A stretch of DNA of 64,000 nucleotides from an uncultured Clostridia bacterium (GCA_910585485.1 CAJUEZ010000004.1:8206-72205), one strand, 5' to 3'. Shown: positions 1 through 10,778, numbered from the stretch's first letter. Notes: generated by a model not told the origin, from the sequence alone. A program made the numbers and translations.

Positions 1-3000
1 CATCAATGTCAGCAGGATATATTACGGGTGCAGCAGCATTAGCCGTTGCAAATGGGGCAAATATTAAAGAATTAAAATTTATGCTTAAATCAAGTGCGGA
101 TAAAGTTTCAACACTTGAAAATAAGGTAAATGATAAAAATATTGTTGATTTTGCAAATATAGTATATGGAATAGCACCACAGGAAACAACGTACATAAAT
201 GCAGAAGATGATTTTGACAGATGGAAAGAAAAAAGCCCAGACGAAAATTGGAAGTTATTTGCCAATTCAGAAAATATACAGGCTGCAACAGGTGGTGGAC
301 ATAACTTAGTGCTAAAGGCAGACGGAACCGTATGGACATGGGGTCGTAATACTCATGGACAATTAGGAGATGGAACCCTTGTATCAAAAAATTATCCGGT
401 ACAGGTAATCGGTCTGACAAATGTTAAGAGTGTTACAGCGGGTTCTATAAGTAGCATGATTCTAAAGACAGATGGAACCGTATGGACATGGGGTGGTAAC
501 ACTAATGGTCAATTAGGAACTAGTGGTAGTGGAGATATCCTAATACCTACACAAGTGACCTTTCTGTCCGAGATAAAAAAGATATCATGCAACTATAACC
601 ATGCCTTGGCATTGAGAGAAGACGGAAATGTATTTGCGTGGGGATCGAATGTATATAAACAATTAGGTACTAGTAGTGGCTCTAGTACTAGACAAGTAAT
701 GAATTTGACAAATATAATAGATATAGATACAAGTTTATATAATAGTATAGCGTTAAAAGCCGATGGAACCGTATGGACATGGGGTTCAAGTGACTCTGGA
801 GTGCTAGGGCGCGCATATTCTTATAGTAGTGATTATGTCACTCCAAAGCAAATACCAGGCTTAACAAACATAAAGTCCATTGCCATGGGTGGATCTCACG
901 CACTTGCCCTATCGAACGATGGACAATTATGGGGTTGGGGATCTAATTATCAACAACAACTTACTAATGTACTTACCGCTGAAAAAATTTATACACCAGT
1001 GCAGATACCTTATTTTACAGATATTTCTGAGATATTTGCAGGTCCATCTAGAAACATTGTTTTAAAAGCCGATGGAACCATGTGGATTTGGGGTGGATTG
1101 GGTTTTGGACACAAACATAATTGGGCAGGTAGCTATACTATACAAAAAACACCCATACAAATGGAAGATGTATATAAAAATGAGTATTTACAAAATGTAT
1201 TATCAGTATGTATGGGAAGTCAAAATATTATTGTAATAAAAACAAATGGAACGATATTAATATGGGGAGCAAATGATTATGGACAATTATGCGATGGTAA
1301 AATAGCAGAGGCAGAGCAACCATATTTAGTATCTAGCATTGATGGCATAAAAAAAATAGCCTCAGGAACTGAACATAATTTAGCTTTAAAAGAAGATGGA
1401 ACCGTATGGAGTTGGGGTAGAAATTACTTTGGGGAATTAGGGGTAAACTATTTATTTGATTCTGCAACACCTCAGCAGGTATTAGTAAACTTTTCTCAAA
1501 ATGAACCTTTATCAGATGTAAAAGATATTGGGGCGTATTACTCAAATAGCATAGCTTTAAAAGAAGATGGAACAGTGTGGATGTGGGGAAGTAATAGTAG
1601 TGGTAGGCTAGGAAATGGAGAAACAACTAGTTCAGATAGCTATATCCCCAAACAGGTAAAAGGAGAAAATGGCATAGGGTATCTTACTAATGTCAAGAGT
1701 ATATCAGTTGGACAGTATTTTGTTTTAGCGTTACAAGAAGATGGCACACTACTCAAATGGGGAAATGGCGCGTATACACCTGTTAAAATTGATGAACTTG
1801 ATAATATAAGAGAAATCTCTGCTGGCTCTGATCATTGGATAGCTTTATCTGAAGATGGTAATGTGTTTGCTTGCGGATCAAATACACGAGGTCAATTGAG
1901 TGATTCGTGTGATGGGAAATCTAGTAATAACGAAGTAATTCAAATATCATCTTTAGCAAACATAAAAGAAATAGAAACTTTAGGTTCTACAAATATGGTG
2001 CTTAGAGAAGATGGAACAGTGTGGACCTGGGGATATAATTATTATGGGGATTTAGGTGATGGTACAACAGAGGATAATGCAACTCCAAGACAGGTAACTG
2101 GGATCCCTAAAATAAAACATATTGCATCTAGTGACAATAAGTTTTATGTTATAGCTGAGGATGGAACGGTTTGGTCATGGGGAGATCGCTATGGTTATAT
2201 ATCAAAAGGCTTACAACCAGTAGAGGCGACTTCGCTATTATCCATTAAATCTAATAATATTCAATCAATATCAGGAGGCAGTAATCATGAATTGATCCTT
2301 ACCCAAGATGGAAGGGTTTGGACGATAGGATATAATGACAAGGGACAATTAGGAGATTGTAGCAATATAACAAATAATACCCCGTTGTTTCTTAAATATG
2401 ATGGATTTTGTTTTGAGGTGTCAATTATCTCTGTATCTACTAATCCATCGTCAATCGAAGTCCCATACGGCACACCTGCGGAGGAGCTTGACGCGATGTT
2501 ACCGACGCAGGCAAGGGTGTATTTTGATAATGGTGGATATGATGATTTACCAATCACCTCATGGGACAAATCTGAATACATATCAGATGTTCCGGGCGAA
2601 TACACCATATACGGCACTCTTGAACTTACGGACGGAATAATAAATCCGCTGGGTAAAAAAGCAGAAGTCAAAGTAAATGTACAACCACGCATTCCTCAAA
2701 CAATTGAAGATATCCCACCAATTCCAATCACAGCCGACCAAAGTGTACCGCTTGAAAAAGAAGGTTTGGGACATTCTCTCGGTGAACCTGTCACTGTACC
2801 TGTTCCTGAAACAGTAGAAGCAGAGCTTGACAATGGAGAAACAGTAGAGCTTGATGTTATATGGGATATAGATTCATATAATCCGCATCAGACAGGAGAA
2901 CAAACTATTTACGGCGAAGTTGTGCTTAAAAACGGAATTGGAAATCCAAATGGGCTCACTGCAAGGCTTGATATAACTGTTATGCCCGCAGAGTATTGGA

Positions 3001-4955
3001 TTATTGATTCAAATCCTCAAACAATCTCAATAGATGTGCTTGCCGGAACAACAAAGGATGAAATCTTCAAAAAAATAGAGCCGAAAATTATTGATGTGGA
3101 TGTTATGAACGCGGAAACCGGTGATGAATTATATATTTATACTGGCTTTACATTTAGCGATGAATACACGGAAAATACATTATATAATCCCAACCAATTA
3201 GGGAAACAGACACTTATAGGAAGGTTTTACGATAATTTCTTAGATGAGACTACTGTGCCGCCTTGTGTAGAGGTAGAAGTAAATGTTGTGTCATCAGTGA
3301 TTGTGTCAGTGCCGGAAAAGCACGTAAACGCTTATCAGTGCGCAGCGTTTGATACAATAGAAAATCTTCCGCAGAAGGTAACTGTTAATCTCGAAAACGG
3401 AATGACAGCAGAGGTTGATGTTGATTGGCACTCTGACACATATGAAAGAGGTATTGCAGGTGACCAGATTATTACAGGAGAACTTGTTAACCTTCCTGAA
3501 GGAGTAATACAGCCGGAGGAAGAAAAAATAGCGACATTAATAGTGCATGTTCTGCCTGTTAGTTATAAAATAACAGCAGTAACACCAGATGAAGATTATT
3601 TTGAGACAGATAAGGACGGAAATACTCTGTATGCAGGTTTTACACTTTCAGAGCTTCGCTCAAAACTGCCTGTTGATAAAGTTAAGGTACAGCTTGAAAG
3701 CGTTACGGAAGAAATAGAGTTTACAACAGACTATGAACTTGATTTTACATTAGAGGAAGAAAATAATCCTGACTATGTATCGGAAGAAGAGTATTTTGAT
3801 TATCTGTACGGAACGCTTGTGTTACCTGAAAACATATCAAATCCGAATAATGAGATGTACGAATTTACTGTTTTCACATGTGCAGTAGAGATTGAGGGAA
3901 TAGAGCCTGTAAGCGTAATAGTAGATTATTATACCGAATTTGACGATATTGATATTCCTGATACATATGTGAAACTATCAAACGGACAGAGAAGGAAAAT
4001 CGGCGTAGATTGGGGTACAGGTGAGGAATATAATCCTGATCCTGAGGATTTAACGGAGGATCATCCTGTAGAATTTAATTTGACAGGTACATTATGTGAC
4101 GTTCCTCCATATATAAATCATTATGATGATATTGATATTCCGCAGCTAACGATTACGCTTGTATTGCCAAAGGTATATAAGATAACAGATATATCCCCTG
4201 CAAGAATACCCGAAACGGGTACAAAGAAAATAAACTTAGGTTCAAGCATAGATGATATTGACAAGCTTATCGAAAGCCATACGGCGACAATTACGCTTGA
4301 AAATCTAAAAGGCGTAACATCAACTCAGGATGTAACTTTCACTCTAAGAGAAGAAGACAACGGACATTATGACGCAATGTCAGAGGAAGAATTTGAGTTG
4401 ATTGCAAACTTAAATCTGCCGGAAGGGATAGAAAACCCTTACAACAAACAACTTGTAATTTCTGTAAGACCTTCAAAATATACTATTAAAACAGCGGTAG
4501 TATCAAAAGTAAACGGAGTAGTGGCAGGAACTCCGTTCGAAGAAATTGAAATGCCTAATAAAGTAATGGTAAATTATACGGATACAGTAACAAAGCAGGG
4601 CGAAGTTCCTGTAGCGTCATGGGACGGAAGCAAATATGACAAGGATAAAATAGGAAATCAGCCGATAAAGGGTACATTCCCAGACCCGTTACCTGTATAT
4701 GTCACAAATCCAAATAACAGAACTCCCTCAGCATTGATAAATGTTGTAGATCCAACTACTACGATTCTTTCAGCGAAACAGGTTACAGGAGCAGTTCCAT
4801 TCTCGCCTTTGAGACGAGGCATAAAGCAAGTAATAGCGCAAACAGAAGAAATAGAAGGATACATTGAGAGAAAATATGAAGTAGAACTATTACATGAAGA
4901 TGGAAGCATAACAACAGAAATCATATCGATTTTTGATGAAGTGGAAGAAAACTAA
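1..4955 (+). CDS. Subtilisin-like (S8) surface protease, C-terminal part, with RCC1 and Ig-like repeats (5' truncated by window edge)
   Basis: The reading frame is open from the first base, so the gene starts upstream of the window. The first visible residues, (T)SMSAGYITGAAAL, match the catalytic-serine block of subtilases (GTSM-x-A-P/G), so the missing part should hold the Asp and His of the triad. After about 90 residues come 14 copies of an RCC1-type unit (DGTVWTWG-x-N), enough for two seven-bladed propellers (residues 90-800). About eight Ig-like units of the Big_4 type follow (residues 810-1600). No cell-wall sorting signal or SLH domain is seen at the end. Known for the families: subtilases cut proteins and RCC1 propellers bind partners. 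Inferred: an exported protease with a binding array. A terminator follows at once. Confidence 0.85.
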   Translation, partial: SMSAGYITGAAALAVANGANIKELKFMLKSSADKVSTLENKVNDKNIVDFANIVYGIAPQETTYINAEDDFDRWKEKSPDENWKLFANSENIQAATGGGHNLVLKADGTVWTWGRNTHGQLGDGTLVSKNYPVQVIGLTNVKSVTAGSISSMILKTDGTVWTWGGNTNGQLGTSGSGDILIPTQVTFLSEIKKISCNYNHALALREDGNVFAWGSNVYKQLGTSSGSSTRQVMNLTNIIDIDTSLYNSIALKADGTVWTWGSSDSGVLGRAYSYSSDYVTPKQIPGLTNIKSIAMGGSHALALSNDGQLWGWGSNYQQQLTNVLTAEKIYTPVQIPYFTDISEIFAGPSRNIVLKADGTMWIWGGLGFGHKHNWAGSYTIQKTPIQMEDVYKNEYLQNVLSVCMGSQNIIVIKTNGTILIWGANDYGQLCDGKIAEAEQPYLVSSIDGIKKIASGTEHNLALKEDGTVWSWGRNYFGELGVNYLFDSATPQQVLVNFSQNEPLSDVKDIGAYYSNSIALKEDGTVWMWGSNSSGRLGNGETTSSDSYIPKQVKGENGIGYLTNVKSISVGQYFVLALQEDGTLLKWGNGAYTPVKIDELDNIREISAGSDHWIALSEDGNVFACGSNTRGQLSDSCDGKSSNNEVIQISSLANIKEIETLGSTNMVLREDGTVWTWGYNYYGDLGDGTTEDNATPRQVTGIPKIKHIASSDNKFYVIAEDGTVWSWGDRYGYISKGLQPVEATSLLSIKSNNIQSISGGSNHELILTQDGRVWTIGYNDKGQLGDCSNITNNTPLFLKYDGFCFEVSIISVSTNPSSIEVPYGTPAEELDAMLPTQARVYFDNGGYDDLPITSWDKSEYISDVPGEYTIYGTLELTDGIINPLGKKAEVKVNVQPRIPQTIEDIPPIPITADQSVPLEKEGLGHSLGEPVTVPVPETVEAELDNGETVELDVIWDIDSYNPHQTGEQTIYGEVVLKNGIGNPNGLTARLDITVMPAEYWIIDSNPQTISIDVLAGTTKDEIFKKIEPKIIDVDVMNAETGDELYIYTGFTFSDEYTENTLYNPNQLGKQTLIGRFYDNFLDETTVPPCVEVEVNVVSSVIVSVPEKHVNAYQCAAFDTIENLPQKVTVNLENGMTAEVDVDWHSDTYERGIAGDQIITGELVNLPEGVIQPEEEKIATLIVHVLPVSYKITAVTPDEDYFETDKDGNTLYAGFTLSELRSKLPVDKVKVQLESVTEEIEFTTDYELDFTLEEENNPDYVSEEEYFDYLYGTLVLPENISNPNNEMYEFTVFTCAVEIEGIEPVSVIVDYYTEFDDIDIPDTYVKLSNGQRRKIGVDWGTGEEYNPDPEDLTEDHPVEFNLTGTLCDVPPYINHYDDIDIPQLTITLVLPKVYKITDISPARIPETGTKKINLGSSIDDIDKLIESHTATITLENLKGVTSTQDVTFTLREEDNGHYDAMSEEEFELIANLNLPEGIENPYNKQLVISVRPSKYTIKTAVVSKVNGVVAGTPFEEIEMPNKVMVNYTDTVTKQGEVPVASWDGSKYDKDKIGNQPIKGTFPDPLPVYVTNPNNRTPSALINVVDPTTTILSAKQVTGAVPFSPLRRGIKQVIAQTEEIEGYIERKYEVELLHEDGSITTEIISIFDEVEEN

Positions 4956-4963
4956 AGGGAAAA

Positions 4964-4999
4964 GAAAACAAAGGAGAATATTTGTTCCCCTTTGTTTTC
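4964..4999 (+). terminator. Rho-independent terminator after the subtilase/RCC1 gene
   Basis: GAAAACAAAGG and CCTTTGTTTTC form an 11-bp perfect stem around a 14-nt loop, starting 9 nt after the stop codon. The T-rich right arm serves as the tract. Confidence 0.75.
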
Positions 5000-5026
5000 G
5001 TAATTTAACTTTATTGAAAAGGGAGC

Positions 5027-7543
5027 ATGATTGATTATATGAATAAAAAAATTTTCTTATTACTTAATTTCATTATAATATTATACTGTTTGATCTTCTG
5101 TAGTGTTGTCAATGCAGACGGAAATAACTTATCTTGTTGTGAAAGCAGTAATAAATTAGTGCAGGAATTACATAATGAATTAGTGAAAAAAAAGTTCCCT
5201 GAAATGAAAGTTAATGATAATATCTGGAGCGATGAGGTTCAACTTTTTCAAATAGGCATTGGACAGCCATATGCTGATTTAATGCCATCTACCGGTGATG
5301 TCAAAATGCTCGTATTACCAATCGAATTTAAAGATTATAAATTTGAAAATGACCCGCACGAGAAGCTTCAAGATGTAATATTTTCAGCGCAAGACATAAC
5401 AGATAGCACTTTGATTCACAAAGACTTATCTGTGAGCAGTTTCTATAAAAAAGTTTCATTTAACAAATTACGATTGTCTGGCACTGTTTTACCTGTTTAT
5501 TCTGCTTCTGAGGATTGGAATTATTATTATAAATTTAATGATAATGGGACATATTTATTGCCACAAGAGATTATAAAGGCTGTACAATCCTATGAAAATA
5601 TCATAGGAGATTTATCTGAATATGATTCTAATGGTGATGGATATATTGACTGTCTTCAGGTGATAACAGCAGCGAGTCTTAGAGGAGGTATATATACAGG
5701 AAATAGAAAAGAAATATATGATAATATAAAACTAAGCTCCTATTCTTTATTAGATAAGAATACTGCAATAGGAGCCGCTCACGAAATTGGTCATCTTATG
5801 GGGCTTTCCGATAATTACTATGAAAGCGGTATAACTACAAGATGTGTTCTTCCTTATGGCTGTAATGACTTAATGACATTAACATTGGGGAATTATATCA
5901 ATGTATATTATAAGTATCTTTTAGACTGGGAAGAACCGATAATCTTTCCATATGAAGATAAAACTCATACAATAGAGTTGTGTGCTTCAGATGTATATAA
6001 CGAAAATCAAACAAATAAAACAAGAAGCATAATGTTTATACCTGACTTAAACAGGCTGCCATTTAGTGAATTATATATGATGGAATACAGAACACAAGAT
6101 GATGGCTATAATGTAAACTCTGGAATTGTCATATGGCATATAGATATTGAAAAAATGCCTTATGGAAACGCTGGAATGCTGTCTAAAGACTATATAAAAC
6201 CTGTTTTTAAAGATGGAACATCTGTAGATTATTATGGATTGACTGCTTATACAAAAAACGATATATATATCACGGGAGACGAATGGTCATCGGAAACAAC
6301 ACCGTCAAGCGACTTTTATAATGATGTCTATACAGGAGCATATATGAAAGTGCTTAGTATGGACGATGAAAAAGCGACTATTCAGGCAGGATTTAAAAAT
6401 CCTGATTTAAGTCCTGCTCCGAGCATAACTATTTCTCCGCCGTCAAAGAAAGCGGTAAAGAGCGGTGGAAAACAAGTGGAATTTACTGTGACATATGAAA
6501 ATGCTGAAACAATAGGTGATTTTGATACAAATTCATATTTTGGAGATTTTTATGATATTGGAAACTATATTCAGTTTGATACAACGGGAACAGCAACCGC
6601 AACAGAATCATCAAAAATATTTTATGAGGGTGATACAGAGGTTCCTGTATATGTAAAAAATATAAAAGGTGAAGGAACAATAAGAGTGACAATAAAAGAG
6701 CGTAGCGCGTGGAATACAGGAAGTTTGGGAGCAAGGAAATATGCTCCGTCAGCGACCTCGGAAGTCATTTATGTAGATAATACACCGCCTGAAATCACGC
6801 TGAACGGCGATGGTGTGATTACGCTTAAATATGGAGAAGAATATATAGAGCAGGGTGCGGAAATAAGCGATAATCTTGACCCCGAAATAGAAAGTAAACT
6901 AAAAATAAGCGGTACGGTTGATACAAGCAAAGCAGGGACATCTACGGTAACATATAATGCAACAGATCACGCTGGAAATGTTGCTGAAGAAGTGGTTAGA
7001 ACAGTAACAGTGCTTGCGCCAACACCGAGCCCGACACCAAGTCCAACACCAACACCGAGCCCGACACCGACGCCAACACCGACACCGACCCCCACGCTGA
7101 GCCCGACACCAACACCGACACCGACCCCCACGCCGACGCCGATCCCAAGTCCGAGTCCGAGCCCGACGCCGACCCCAAGTCCGACCCCCACGCCGACACC
7201 GAGTCCGACACCAAGTCCAACCCCGACGCCGACGCCGACGCCAAGTCCGACGCCAACACCGACAGCAGAGCTGAGGGACAGAGTAGAGTTTGAAAGGCTG
7301 CAAAACGGCACAGTTTTGGCAAATATTATATTTGAAAAGGCAACTCCGCCAAAACAGGAGGATATTGCTCTTTATATTGCGTATTACCGTGACGGAAGGC
7401 TTATGCGCGTTAAAATGCCTACTGTTGTAAAGATGTCGGCATTGTTTGAAGTGTATGAACCGCTAAAAGATTGCGAGATTAAAGTGTTTGTCTGGAATAA
7501 AGAGATGAAACCGTTGATGGAGGTGCAAGAAATAGGCCGATAA
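5027..7543 (+). CDS. Exported M6-family (immune inhibitor A-like) metalloprotease
   Basis: A hydrophobic signal peptide covers residues 8-30. The M6 catalytic zinc motif HEIGHLMG lies at residues 252-259, and a downstream motif with GIVIWHID is typical of M6 proteases. A beta-sandwich of the DUF5011 type ([10 protein letters not shown]..., residues 585-660) follows, then about 80 residues of Pro-Thr/Pro-Ser linker. The last 95 residues form a C-terminal module ending in [15 protein letters not shown], which recurs elsewhere in this window. Family role: secreted zinc endopeptidase that degrades host or environmental proteins. Two in-frame ATGs (5027 and 5039) are possible; the second gives a cleaner signal peptide, and the GGGAG site lies 1 nt from the first and 13 nt from the second. 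The gene follows another exported protease but is separated from it by a terminator. Confidence 0.88.
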   Translation: MIDYMNKKIFLLLNFIIILYCLIFCSVVNADGNNLSCCESSNKLVQELHNELVKKKFPEMKVNDNIWSDEVQLFQIGIGQPYADLMPSTGDVKMLVLPIEFKDYKFENDPHEKLQDVIFSAQDITDSTLIHKDLSVSSFYKKVSFNKLRLSGTVLPVYSASEDWNYYYKFNDNGTYLLPQEIIKAVQSYENIIGDLSEYDSNGDGYIDCLQVITAASLRGGIYTGNRKEIYDNIKLSSYSLLDKNTAIGAAHEIGHLMGLSDNYYESGITTRCVLPYGCNDLMTLTLGNYINVYYKYLLDWEEPIIFPYEDKTHTIELCASDVYNENQTNKTRSIMFIPDLNRLPFSELYMMEYRTQDDGYNVNSGIVIWHIDIEKMPYGNAGMLSKDYIKPVFKDGTSVDYYGLTAYTKNDIYITGDEWSSETTPSSDFYNDVYTGAYMKVLSMDDEKATIQAGFKNPDLSPAPSITISPPSKKAVKSGGKQVEFTVTYENAETIGDFDTNSYFGDFYDIGNYIQFDTTGTATATESSKIFYEGDTEVPVYVKNIKGEGTIRVTIKERSAWNTGSLGARKYAPSATSEVIYVDNTPPEITLNGDGVITLKYGEEYIEQGAEISDNLDPEIESKLKISGTVDTSKAGTSTVTYNATDHAGNVAEEVVRTVTVLAPTPSPTPSPTPTPSPTPTPTPTPTPTLSPTPTPTPTPTPTPIPSPSPSPTPTPSPTPTPTPSPTPSPTPTPTPTPSPTPTPTAELRDRVEFERLQNGTVLANIIFEKATPPKQEDIALYIAYYRDGRLMRVKMPTVVKMSALFEVYEPLKDCEIKVFVWNKEMKPLMEVQEIGR
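7015..7265 (+). repeat. Low-complexity Pro-Thr/Pro-Ser coding repeat
   Basis: Degenerate 6-12-nt units of the type CCGACACCAAG repeat for about 250 nt and encode the PTPSPTP linker of the M6 protease. Such tracts vary in length by slippage. The opposite strand is open in several frames only because of the repeat. Confidence 0.9.
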
Positions 7544-7569
7544 AAATGTGATAATATTAAGTATATCAA

Positions 7570-7598
7570 TAGACAATACAAAAGAAATATGTTATAAT
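7570..7598 (+). promoter_or_regulatory. Sigma-A promoter of the darT-NADAR operon
   Basis: TAGACA, 17 nt, TATAAT, ending 17 nt before the darT start codon, with a GGAG site in between. Confidence 0.65.
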
Positions 7599-7615
7599 AC
7601 TATGGAGAAATTATT

Positions 7616-8245
7616 ATGAAAGAACTTTTAAAAGATAAAAATATAGATACTCTTTATCATTTCACGCAAGCTAACAATTTATTAAATATATTTCAGCATG
7701 GGCTTCTGCCAAGAAAAGATTTAGAGGAACAAAATATTGATAGTTATTTCAATGACGAGTACAGATATGACAAATGTAAAAATGCTATTTGTACGTCAAT
7801 AGCGTTTCCAAACTACAAAATGTTCTATAGTTTAAGACAAGAAGACCCCACTATAGATTGGGCAGTATTAAAATTAGACACCCAAATATTATGTGATTTT
7901 GATTGTGCATATTGTTGGACTAATGCAGGAGATGCTAGTATATATAATACTCCTATTGAGCAAAGAATGGGTGAAAATGCATTTTTAGGATTATTTGAAG
8001 ATAGAAATGGTTATCCTAAAAGAAAAGATTTAAATATACCTAAATCTTATCCCACCAACCCACAAGCAGAAGTTCTTGTATTTGGAAATGTTCCCGTTGA
8101 ATATATACAAGCAGTGTATTTTCAAGACACTAAAATATTACATAAATATAAAAATACTATTCCCAATGATATTAAATGTGAAGCGAATAGTTGTGTTTTT
8201 AGTTATCGTGAAGATTGGAGTCATTGGAAAAATCAGGAGGATTAA
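7616..8245 (+). CDS. darT: DarT-like ssDNA ADP-ribosyltransferase toxin (DarT1 type)
   Basis: This 209-residue protein has the DarT layout. The N-terminal NAD-site motif LYHFT has its His at residue 15. A central region follows, then AEVLVFGNVPVEYI with the expected catalytic Glu at residue 152. Family knowledge: DarT enzymes ADP-ribosylate bases in single-stranded DNA, and DarT1 members modify guanine and pair with a NADAR-domain antitoxin, whereas DarT2 members pair with a macrodomain DarG. The next gene is a NADAR-type protein starting 3 nt after the stop codon, which makes this a DarT1 system. It would act in the cytoplasm as a toxin and anti-phage effector. The gene has its own promoter and opens the accessory island. 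Confidence 0.85.
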   Translation: MKELLKDKNIDTLYHFTQANNLLNIFQHGLLPRKDLEEQNIDSYFNDEYRYDKCKNAICTSIAFPNYKMFYSLRQEDPTIDWAVLKLDTQILCDFDCAYCWTNAGDASIYNTPIEQRMGENAFLGLFEDRNGYPKRKDLNIPKSYPTNPQAEVLVFGNVPVEYIQAVYFQDTKILHKYKNTIPNDIKCEANSCVFSYREDWSHWKNQED

Positions 8246-8247
8246 AT

Positions 8248-8949
8248 ATGGCAATTAGACCAGTATTTGTTGTATCTCTTAATAGTGAATATTGTATTCG
8301 CGAAAACACAGAATTTGAATTTTTTAGGGGACTTTCTGATAAACAAAAACAAAAAAGCATAAACAGTTTACATCAGGCGTTTAGATTAAAAAATCCTGAT
8401 AAAAGAATCCTTGAAATATCTACTAAATCAGAAAATGAATTAGGAGTTCAGTTAAGTGCGTTTAATCTTATCATAAAGACAAAGCAAGGTAAGGAATTTT
8501 CTGTCGAATCTGCTTTTCAAGCTAGCAAAGTGTTTGAAAGAGGAGGGCCTTATAAAGAGTTACTTTATGTACCGTCTAAAATTGCAAAAAAAGATGAACG
8601 TTTAAAAAACAGTGGTAGGATAGTTGCTTTTGAGCTTAATAACAGGCGGTTTACTACAGAACCAAAGACATATTTTTATAATTGGCTATATATAAATACA
8701 TTGTCTTTACATTCAGATTTAGCAGAACAGATATTAGAGTATACGGCTTTTACTGATATTTCTTTTAATCCTCAAAAATCTATAAATTGTCAGGCAGAAG
8801 CTGCAGCGATATATGTTTCTTTGCATAAGCAAGGTTTATTGGAAGAGGCATTGCAAGATGAAAAAACATTTCTTAATACGGTGTATCCAACATATAAAGA
8901 AAATCATTTAATAATTGATGGGGGCACACAATTAAGCTTTATTGAATGA
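8248..8949 (+). CDS. DarT1-associated NADAR antitoxin
   Basis: The start at 8248 is chosen because AGGAGG lies 8 nt upstream and because the longer frame from 8215 would run through the end of darT. The 233-residue product carries the stretch VFERGGPYKELL and the FYNWLYINTL region that I associate with the DarT1-linked NADAR family. Known role: NADAR domains remove ADP-ribose from guanine in DNA and so neutralise DarT1. The order toxin first, antitoxin second, 2 nt apart, implies co-transcription and probably translational coupling. Family assignment comes from recognition of the sequence and from gene context. Confidence 0.82.
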   Translation: MAIRPVFVVSLNSEYCIRENTEFEFFRGLSDKQKQKSINSLHQAFRLKNPDKRILEISTKSENELGVQLSAFNLIIKTKQGKEFSVESAFQASKVFERGGPYKELLYVPSKIAKKDERLKNSGRIVAFELNNRRFTTEPKTYFYNWLYINTLSLHSDLAEQILEYTAFTDISFNPQKSINCQAEAAAIYVSLHKQGLLEEALQDEKTFLNTVYPTYKENHLIIDGGTQLSFIE

Positions 8950-8954
8950 TATAG

Positions 8955-9074
8955 ATCCAAATTTATGTAGGCGACCAATATGAAAAACACGATTTAAGCA
9001 AAAAAGCATATCGTAGAAAGAGGCTCTTTATTGATCAATTAAAAGAAAAACTTTCTGAAGATAAAAAAATATAA
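8955..9074 (+). pseudogene. Short open remnant between the NADAR gene and gajA
   Basis: A 39-codon stretch with no ATG start reads IQIYVGDQYEKHDLSKKAYR and on to a Lys/Glu-rich end. It sits in a 188-nt gap that otherwise has no gene. It looks like coding DNA left from a deleted gene, but I do not recognise the family and it may be chance. Confidence 0.3.
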
Positions 9075-9137
9075 ATTTCTAAGTTTATCAAACGGACAGG
9101 CGTAACAAAAGAAACACTTAAAATATGGAGTAACATT

Positions 9138-10778
9138 ATGATTGATAAGGTAAAAATTACAAATTTTAAAATTTTCAAAGACACATTTGAAATAAAATTG
9201 AATAGAGGTTTAAATATTCTAGTTGGAAACAATGAAACTGGAAAATCTACTATTTTAGAAGCAATACATATAGCATTAACAGGTCTGTATGGCGGAAGAA
9301 ACATCAGAAATGAACTATCTCAATATTTATTCAATAAAGAAATTGTTGATACATATATTGATTCTGTTAATAGTGGCTCGGCTTGTCCACCGCCTTCAAT
9401 TTGCATTGAAGTCTTTTTTTGTGGTTCTATTGACCCTGAATATGAAGGCAACGAAAATTCTGAGCGCGCATCTTTTGAAGGATTAAAATTTGAAATTACT
9501 TTTAATGAAAAATACAGTAATGAATATAATGCATTGATCGCAAAAAAGAATATGATGAGTTTGCCGATTGAATATTATGAAGCTACTTGGACATCTTTTG
9601 CTCGTCAAGCTGTTACCATTAGAAGTATTCCTATTAAATCAGCAATGATTGATTCATCCAATTATCGTTATCAAAATGGTTCGGATGTATATATTTCAAG
9701 AATAGTAAAGGATTTGCTTTCTCCTGAAGAAGTTACGGCAGTTTCACAAGCGCATAGAAAGATGAAAGATACATTTATTGACGATGACTCTATCAAGGCC
9801 ATTAATACTCGAATTAGTGAGGAATCATCAATAGTAGACGGTACAGTGTCATTAACTGTAGATTTAGGGACGAAGAACGCTTGGGAAAATAGTTTAGTAA
9901 CTCAGCTTAACGACGTGCCTTTTGGGTATATTTGAAAAGGTGCTCAGTGTGTAATGAAGACTGAATTGGCATTAACTCATAAGAGTGCTCAACACGCTCA
10001 AATTGTTCTTCTTGAAGAACCAGAAAGTCATCTATCTTTTTCGAAACTAAATCAACTGATTAAAGCCATTGAACAAAAATATGAAGACAAACAGATTATT
10101 ATATCTACCCACAGTAGCTTTGTTGCTAACAAGTTAGGTCTGGAAAATCTGTTGTTACTTGATAATCAAAAAGTTGTGCGAGTAACAGAATTGCCTTCTG
10201 CTGACTTTTTTAAGAAAATATCAGGATATGATACATTAAGACTGATACTGTGCAAAAAGGCGATTTTAGTTGAGGGTGATTCAGATGAACTCGTAGTCCA
10301 AAAAGCCTATATGACAAAAAATAATAATCGTTTACCTATTGAGGATCAAATTGATGTAGTTTCCGTTGGCACTTCTTTTTTGAGATTTTTAGAATTAGCA
10401 ACAGCATTAGATCAAAAGGTTGTAGTAGTTACTGACAATGATGGTGATATAGATGCCATTGAAAAGAAGTATGCAAATTATATTAAGGATAACAAAAAAG
10501 ATAATATTAAAATTTGTTATGACGAAGTAGTTGATACCGGCACACTAACTATTGGTAGTAAGCCTTATAATTATAATACTCTTGAGCCTAAGCTTTTAAA
10601 AGCAAACGGTAATAATTTGACTTTATTCAACTCTATACTGAATACCGATTTTGATACGCTCGAAGATTTGCAAAAATATATGAAGCATCATAAAACAGAA
10701 ACTGCATTAGCTGTTTTTGATACAAGAGAGGATTTGACATTCCCTGAATATATATTGGAGGCTATCGACGATGAGTAA
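9138..10778 (+). pseudogene. gajA: GajA-like OLD-family nuclease of a Gabija system, interrupted by an in-frame TGA
   Basis: Two open pieces (9138-9935 and 9954-10778) lie in the same frame and are split by one TGA at 9933-9935. Read through, they give a 546-residue OLD nuclease, close to the usual GajA length. The first piece has Walker A GNNETGKST (residues 31-39). The second has the Walker B-like VLLEEPESHLS and a TOPRIM fold with LVEGDSDE and VVTDNDGD. The stop falls in the block that reads Y-I-(stop)-K-G-A-Q, where OLD proteins usually have a Gly, so one GGA-to-TGA change explains it. Known role: GajA is an ATP-gated DNA-nicking enzyme working with the GajB helicase against phage. As it stands, Walker A and Walker B are on separate peptides and the second has no good ribosome site, so the system is probably off unless the stop is read through. 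Confidence 0.8.

Noticed and set aside
7015..7265. CRISPR-like regular repeat
   Set aside because: The units are 6-12 nt, vary constantly, have no spacers and encode the in-frame PTPSP linker.
6899..7322. Several long minus-strand frames rich in Gly-Val, Arg-Trp or Ser-Val
   Set aside because: They are shadows of the Pro-Thr linker repeat on the plus strand; composition is pure repeat translation and there is no ribosome site.
9933..9935. Genome-wide reassignment of TGA or TAG to an amino acid
   Set aside because: TAG and TGA end many intact genes here (for example mutS2, ybaK and the HEPN gene) at the expected protein ends, so the code is standard; the in-frame stops are local lesions.
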